Part shown: piece by piece, positions 58,791 to 64,000 of the stretch | How positions within the stretch are numbered: the stretch's first letter is position 1 | Layout: every line of letters starts with the position of its first letter | Source of the DNA: Osedax fenrisi | Taxonomy: Eukaryota; Annelida; Polychaeta; Sabellida; Siboglinidae | Length of the DNA stretch: 64,000 bases | Assembly: GCA_964019155.1 (NCBI GenBank) | Contig: OZ025244.1 | Coordinates: 50,551,969-50,615,968, forward strand | Direction of reading: 5' to 3' | Notes under the pieces: model-generated | Databases searched by the model: none | What the model saw: the letters and a program-made list of their open reading frames with translations, nothing else | What the model was told of the DNA's origin: nothing | Translations under genes and position numbers: made by a program

Positions 58791-58854
58791 ATTAATTCCT
58801 GGATTAATGGCTGGCGGTATTGACCTTACCGGACCGTATACGGTCACGTATATG
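58791..58854 (+). CDS. Gene B, candidate exon b2
   Basis: After CCTCTAG and before ATG|GTATAT, a 64-bp block reads LIPGLMAGGIDLTGPYTVTY. It would be a phase 2-0 exon, compatible with b1 ending at 58586 and with b3. GLxxGPYTVTY is reminiscent of VGPHVL..YAGPFTIAL in exon b4. GACCGTATACGGTC inside is a perfect 14-bp palindrome. Support is weak. Confidence 0.3.
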
Positions 58855-59489
58855 GTATATATAACCCTCGTCGGGGGGTAATTTAGCATAATAATCTCTA
58901 CAATTAGAACGACTAAAATATCTCCTATTCATTATAATATTATATTTCTATATTATAAACATATTGAATTATGATTCATAATTTATTAACGATATGTATA
59001 GTGGTATTCTCTAATATAACAATATTATCTGAAACTGGTAGTATTACCAATATTTACCATATAGCACATTGCTAACATATTATATATTTTAATATACTTA
59101 TTTTTTACAATTATATGCATCATTATATAATCAGTTATCAAATAATATATATATATACGTCTGGGGTATATGGCTCAGTGTAATACAATTATCAATACAA
59201 TTATCAATACAATTATTTACAAGTATACAACTTGTTGAGTGCTCTATTTGTATCAGCTATTAGTATACGTGATTCAATATTAGTGTGTTATAACCTATTT
59301 ATATTTTATACTTTGTATTATATAGTATGACTATGTATTTTCTTAAATAAATTATCAATCAATAAATAAATTTAAAAGTATTAATATATATATATATAGT
59401 ACATCAATTGAAAATATAAATTTTATTAAATTTTGTATTTGCTTAAATAAATTATCAATCAATAAATACATAAAAAGTATTAATATATA

Positions 59490-59531
<42 letters not shown>

Positions 59532-59573
59532 TAGTGCAAACATTTAAAATATAAATCTGATATTATCCTACAG

Positions 59574-59734
59574 GAATGTTCTATTCTATATCCAACAAAG
59601 TATAAATCTAATATCAGAAGTGACCAGGAGTGTCGGAATAAATGCTTCCGAGGTGATAATGAGCTATGCTATGTCTCCGAATGGAGGTGATCACTTGACC
59701 AGCATAGGAACAATAGTAATCTGGACTGTCCGAG
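59574..59734 (+). CDS. Gene B, exon b3: PAN/apple-like module with alternative ends around an in-frame TGA
   Basis: A good acceptor (TATTATCCTACAG) starts a phase-0 exon reading ECSILYPTKYKSNI, then SDQECRNKCFRGDNELCYVS and EWR. The C-x3-C-x7-C-Y pattern parallels gene A exon 3. TGA follows at 59688-59690 in frame. Beyond it the same frame continues as SLDQHRNNSNLDCPR to a CGAG|GTTAGC donor (exon end 59734, phase 2). A nearer donor, GAG|GTGATC (exon end 59686), lies just before the TGA and is also phase 2. Either way the exon joins b4. Using the near donor avoids the stop. Using the far one gives a truncated protein, unless the TGA is a recent mutation (for example from CGA) or is recoded. 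Confidence 0.55.
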
Positions 59735-59768
59735 GTTAGCTCTACTTAATACATAGTAGTATATCTCA

Positions 59769-59810
<42 letters not shown>

Positions 59811-60330
59811 ATATATATATAACTATTATAATAGTTTATTGAATAGATTTAAAACAAGGGTAACAATAAATAATAATGACAGAAATATATAAAGAATAGT
59901 AAACAAATATAAATAAGTTTTGATTAACACACACCCCGAAGTAAATACAATAATAATAAAAGCAATATTAGGGATGTTGATCAAACGTGCTGAACACATC
60001 ATAACATAACTAGGTAAGATGTATCGGGTTTGTCAGACCCATATAGGATTATATGCCCTTAAATCCTGAGGGATATACGTTCCCTCATATTGGTTGTTTG
60101 ACATTTCTCCACACCAAGAATAATAACTTATTATACAGCAGGTAAGATCAAATATCCAAAGAAAGTACAAAACGAAAACGAAAACTATAAAAACAATAAC
60201 ATTTTTAAAATAACGACAATATATTTATGCATGTTGAGAATAAAAGTTGCCATTGATATTAAGAGTATCTATATTTTTAATAAATATGCTTATAGATTTA
60301 GCCGAAACCATAGAACGAGGAAGTGAATTA
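59735..60330. other. Spacer with (TA)n, no gene supported
   Basis: TA tract at 59774-59805. A more complex patch at 59930-60120 has no clear frame or exon. Confidence 0.4.
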
Positions 60331-60339
60331 AGTGGTGCT

Positions 60340-61165
60340 CACTATATGGCTGAATGAATTGATAGTTGCTTTATTAATGCATTTTTCTTTGCGTATCTTG
60401 ATTAGAGGTCCACGATTACTTGTAGAATAAGTTGTGAATACCGATTATTTATCAATATCCACGATATTGTTCAGTATCTTGAAAGCTAGAATTATGTCAG
60501 CTCTTAATCTACGATGGGATAAATTCATTAAATTGAGAAAACACAATATAGTATCATACGTTATTTTAATAAAGTTACATCTGAAGTATATTCGCTTAGT
60601 AAATTTATGTTGAACTTTTAATAAGTTTGTTTAGTCCATTAAATTCTTTGCCTGGATTCCAAATATATGAACCATATTCAAGTAATGAACGTATATAGGT
60701 GGTATACGATTTTATTGGATAATACGAATTATTTGTAATGAAACATCTACAAAATATATTCTAGATCACTTAGGCTTTGCTACATATATTAATAATATGA
60801 ATATTGAATTTAATATTATCACCAAAAACAATACCAAGGTATCGAAAATTAGATTATTTTGGAATTAGGCTATTATTTAGCGAATACAAAGATATATCAG
60901 ATTTGCCAATTGACATAAATGCACATTTTTCAAATGCTATTTCAAGGTTCCATTTTACTGTCCAATCATAGAGATCAGATAGTCCTGATTGAAGGATATT
61001 TAGTTCAGTAGTATTCTTTAGGATAGATAAATGTTATCATCATCGGCAAAAAGAAATCATGTTAGCTGTGATGAAATATCGAAGGGAGGTCATTGATATA
61101 TATTAAAAATAGAAGAGGTCTAATAACGGAACCTTGAGGAACATCTGAACTTGCATGAATATAAC
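60340..61165 (-). pseudogene. Degenerate LINE reverse transcriptase fragment (Jockey/CR1-like)
   Basis: Across several minus-strand frames: SSIFNIYQ next to FLFADDDN, NFRYLGIVFGDNIKFNIHI, YTTYIRSLLEYGSYIWNP and APLNSLPRSMV. These match the palm, thumb and C-terminal landmarks of LINE reverse transcriptases (LEYGS..W.P, N.LP...V). Many stops and shifts make it older than LINE A and LINE B. Confidence 0.7.
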
Positions 61166-61201
61166 TAGATAATTAATCATTTACCTTAGTTCTTTGAACT
61201 A

Positions 61202-61240
61202 GATATATATTATATATTATATATATTATATATTATATTA

Positions 61241-61275
<35 letters not shown>
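61202..61275. repeat. (TA)n-rich microsatellite
   Basis: TATATTATATAT iterations merge into a pure TA tract. Another pure tract lies at 61934-61990. Confidence 0.9.
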
Positions 61276-61279
<4 letters not shown>

Positions 61280-61567
61280 CATATTCCGTAATACTTGCAT
61301 AGTATTATAATATTATGCAAGTTATTCATATTTTATGTATTTTCCTTAGAATTATATATATTTATAAATTTAACAAGTATAATAAACATGAGTCGGTAAA
61401 TCGATAAAATATTATATTACATGATTTCATTAGTTTCAATAATATTAATCAATTATAGTTGTAACATTGTATATTACGTAATAACATCAATAATGTATAC
61501 GTTTACACGTATATTTTAGATTTTAATGATATTTTAAAAATTATAAAGTTTTTTATACAACTTTACT

Positions 61568-61712
61568 AATATCGTTAAAACCATGGATGCCTTAACATGA
61601 GAGCGGCTTCGAAGGGACATTAGAGCCATATATGGTTATAAGTGAAAACCTAATATAAGTTCCTGGATGGGATGAAAGGACTCCACCAAATAAAAAAAAA
61701 TAACAATAACAA
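61568..61712 (+). repeat. Dispersed short repeat, copy 3 (SINE-like)
   Basis: Core as in copies 1 and 2: GCCTTAACATGAGAGCGGCT, TTCGAAGGGACATTAGAG, TATATGGTTATAAGTGAAAA, GGATGGGATGAAAGGACT, then CACCAAATAAA and AATAACAATAACAATA. Closer to copy 1 than to copy 2. Confidence 0.85.
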
Positions 61713-61739
61713 TAGTTGTTGGTAATAATAAAATAAATA

Positions 61740-61929
61740 TGTTTCTATCGATTTGTCATCTATAATGGGGGTTTGGCTGACATTTCCCAATATATTCGAT
61801 AGGTAGGTGACATATATTCAGATTCATATATTCATATACCTAGTGACATATATTCTAAACCATAAACATATATTATTTAGTATAATTTATAATTTATTTT
61901 GTTTATAGTTTAGTATTTATATAATAATA

Positions 61930-61990
<61 letters not shown>

Positions 61991-63440
61991 ATTACCATAT
62001 ATTTGATAATATGTATTATTATTCCATGTAATATAATTTGTAAAAATTTAAAATAGTATATAACAAAACCAACTGGCATTATATTATAATTAGTACTTAA
62101 TACAAATTATTAAAAAATGTATATTCTTTAAATTATTATTTATGATTACTTTACTATTGTATATATATAATATTATATTATACTAAAATATGATATATTT
62201 ATTTATTATTTATTGAAATTAAAATTGTAATATTTATTATATATATAATTGTTTCTTAAACACACATCATGCACCTACTTAGTAAATTTAAACATAACAA
62301 TTATAATATTTAAACGTTATATAATGGATTGTATATGATATATTAATTTTAATAATATGATAATAGTTAATTTTTAAACTTAGTATTTTCCCTTGGGTAT
62401 TATTAGACTAATGTAGATATAATGCTAAATAATAATTATAATAATCATAATAAATATTAAATGAAATACAATCCTAATCCTAACCCAAAACTAAAACTAA
62501 ATTCGAACACAAATAAATAATTAACGATATACTTATCTAGTTCGAAAAGAAATTTATTATTATTCAAATTTAAATGAAACCAACTTATTATTAAAACTGA
62601 CCGAGGAACCTACGAGTATTAAAACATCGGGCAATAGTTTATATTATTCGGTTTACGACCCGTCTCCATTGAAGTTAGTAGTTATGTCATATATGTCAAT
62701 AGAATATATATGCAGATAATTATTAAATATGTATATAATTATATATATATAAATATATATATATATTTATATATGTAGGTAATATAATTATATATGTAAT
62801 ATAAATATTATAATATATAATATCAAATGGAATTAGTGATGATATAGACACATTTATTCCTTATATATCATGTGTTATGTAAGATATTTGTTACAGTTTT
62901 ATATGTTCATTCATTCACAAATATGTATGTATGTATCTATAGTTTACTTTGCGAAATTAAAAATTATAAATAAAAACTAAAGTGGATGTAATAAGATAAT
63001 TAAAGTAAATGTTAAATAAATATATTGACATGATTTATGTACGACATATACTTTGGTATACCTATAGTCTACTTATAGTATTTTAATTACTCGTAACTCA
63101 TTAGATTTAAATACTAAATTAAATTAAATTAATTATAAATATAAACATCATATTATACAGGTTAAAGTTAAGTTATTTAACTTTTAGTAATAATATAGTG
63201 TTAACACTTAATAAGAATTCTTATAATAACGTATACGATAATGTGATATACCCAGCTTTAATAATATACGGATAAAATAGGTTAAAGATAACAAATAAAT
63301 ACGTAATTAAGTGTAAATACTTTGAATAGAACAATGATAAATATTATTCTTATAGAACACTATGCACAACTTATGTGTGCCTATTTTCCTATATGCACAT
63401 ACATACATATATACGTTCACTCACCTACATACCTATATGT
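61740..63440. other. AT-rich spacer, no gene seen
   Basis: Microsatellites and AT-rich words. No frame or exon-like segment that I can support. Confidence 0.5.
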
Positions 63441-63449
63441 TCACTAAAG

Positions 63450-63589
63450 AACAAGAGTTTATCGCGTGGAGATAAATCTAGAGGACATGAGCGTTGGTCC
63501 ACATGTCCTTGTTTATAATCATACCGCTGATACGTATGCTGGCCCGTTTACCATTGCACTGTCTTCAAGTCTCTGTTATCTGATACCAG
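63450..63589 (+). CDS. Gene B, exon b4
   Basis: Acceptors TCACTAAAG (exon from 63450) and, six bases on, AACAAG (exon from 63456) both keep the phase-2 frame left by exon b3. The product reads VEINLEDMSVGPHVLVYNHT, then ADTYAGPFTIALSSSLCYL, with sequon NHT, and ends CCAG|GTTCGT in phase 1. That donor matches gene A exon 2 in sequence and phase, so the following exon, beyond 64000, is predicted to be another cysteine module. Readthrough past 63589 to 63678 is intronic. The fold is not recognised; it may be an extracellular beta domain. Confidence 0.5.
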
Positions 63590-63679
63590 GTTCGTGTATT
63601 GTTATTATTTATTATGCTCCCGTATCTCCCAAAAGAAAGTGTACACATATACTATTTTATAAACCTAAATTCCTATAAA

Positions 63680-64000
63680 CCTATTATATATGTATATTTT
63701 AATTGTAACTTATATTATATTAATAATAACTCGGGTATGTTATTGATATTATAAGGGAATGTGAGCAATTACATAATAGTTATAGCTAATAAAAGTTGAA
63801 TTGAGTTAAACTTATTAGAATAGCGCTGAACATAAAATCTCTCGAGTACCTTTGTTCAGTGGGTGTAAGTAGGGTGAATTCACGTATAAGATTAGTTGTC
63901 ACTTCATATCAGCTAGTATTACTCGTGTATCCATTTTCTTATATCAACGACATCATTTATCATGTTCATATTTATATTATTATTATTATTATTAATATTA
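63680..64000. other. Spacer at the window edge
   Basis: No exon that I can support. An (ATT)n tract begins at about 63972 and runs to the edge. Confidence 0.5.

Overview
The window is very AT-rich (I estimate about 80%) and looks like nuclear DNA of an invertebrate animal. Coding is carried by short exons with GT/AG borders, long TA microsatellites are everywhere, and most recognisable open frames belong to retrotransposons (Jockey/CR1-type, RTE-type and CR1/L2-type LINEs, and a Gypsy-type LTR element). I cannot name the species. No rRNA, CRISPR array or prokaryotic operon is present.

Layout. 0.15-3.9 kb: a decayed five-exon gene of an uncharacterised invertebrate family (motifs GTDG..VNTG, LHMNELPLR, CHNQAVER), with a 22-bp minisatellite in one intron. 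5.1-9.5 kb: tandem duplications, an 85-bp perfect palindrome, a 1.1-kb element with long inverted repeats, small foldback elements and a LINE tail. 9.5-16.7 kb: one long LINE on the minus strand, split by a 4.2-kb Gypsy element on the plus strand. The LTRs differ at 2 of 398 positions and the target duplication is CATA, yet the integrase is deleted. 17-24 kb: a coding-like island, a 15-bp satellite, and duplicated exons of a putative secreted protein on the minus strand. 24-36.8 kb: foldback elements, tRNA-like sequences, a GC-rich minisatellite with a 139-bp higher-order period, a 1.55-kb inverted-repeat element with an exact 8-bp target duplication, and a hAT-like MITE. 37 kb: an RTE-type reverse transcriptase fragment.

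40.0-42.3 kb holds the best host gene: a compact plus-strand gene (signal peptide, N-glycosylation sites, a cysteine module resembling PAN/apple) whose exon phases all fit. 43.8-49 kb: a nearly full-length LINE on the minus strand (ORF1 with frameshifts, ORF2 broken by one stop codon). 49-58 kb: AT-rich repeats, an RTE-related short element, a second copy of an inverted-repeat element and a CR1/L2-type LINE end. 58.4-63.6 kb: exons of a second secreted-type gene related to the first. One exon has two donor sites in the same phase on either side of an in-frame TGA. The gene probably continues past the right edge.

The two secreted-protein loci, and possibly the exon pair near 21-22 kb on the other strand, suggest a locus of small, fast-changing secreted genes in transposon-rich DNA. 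Exon models are by eye, with no transcript support. Splice choices and the assignment of exons to genes are inference.
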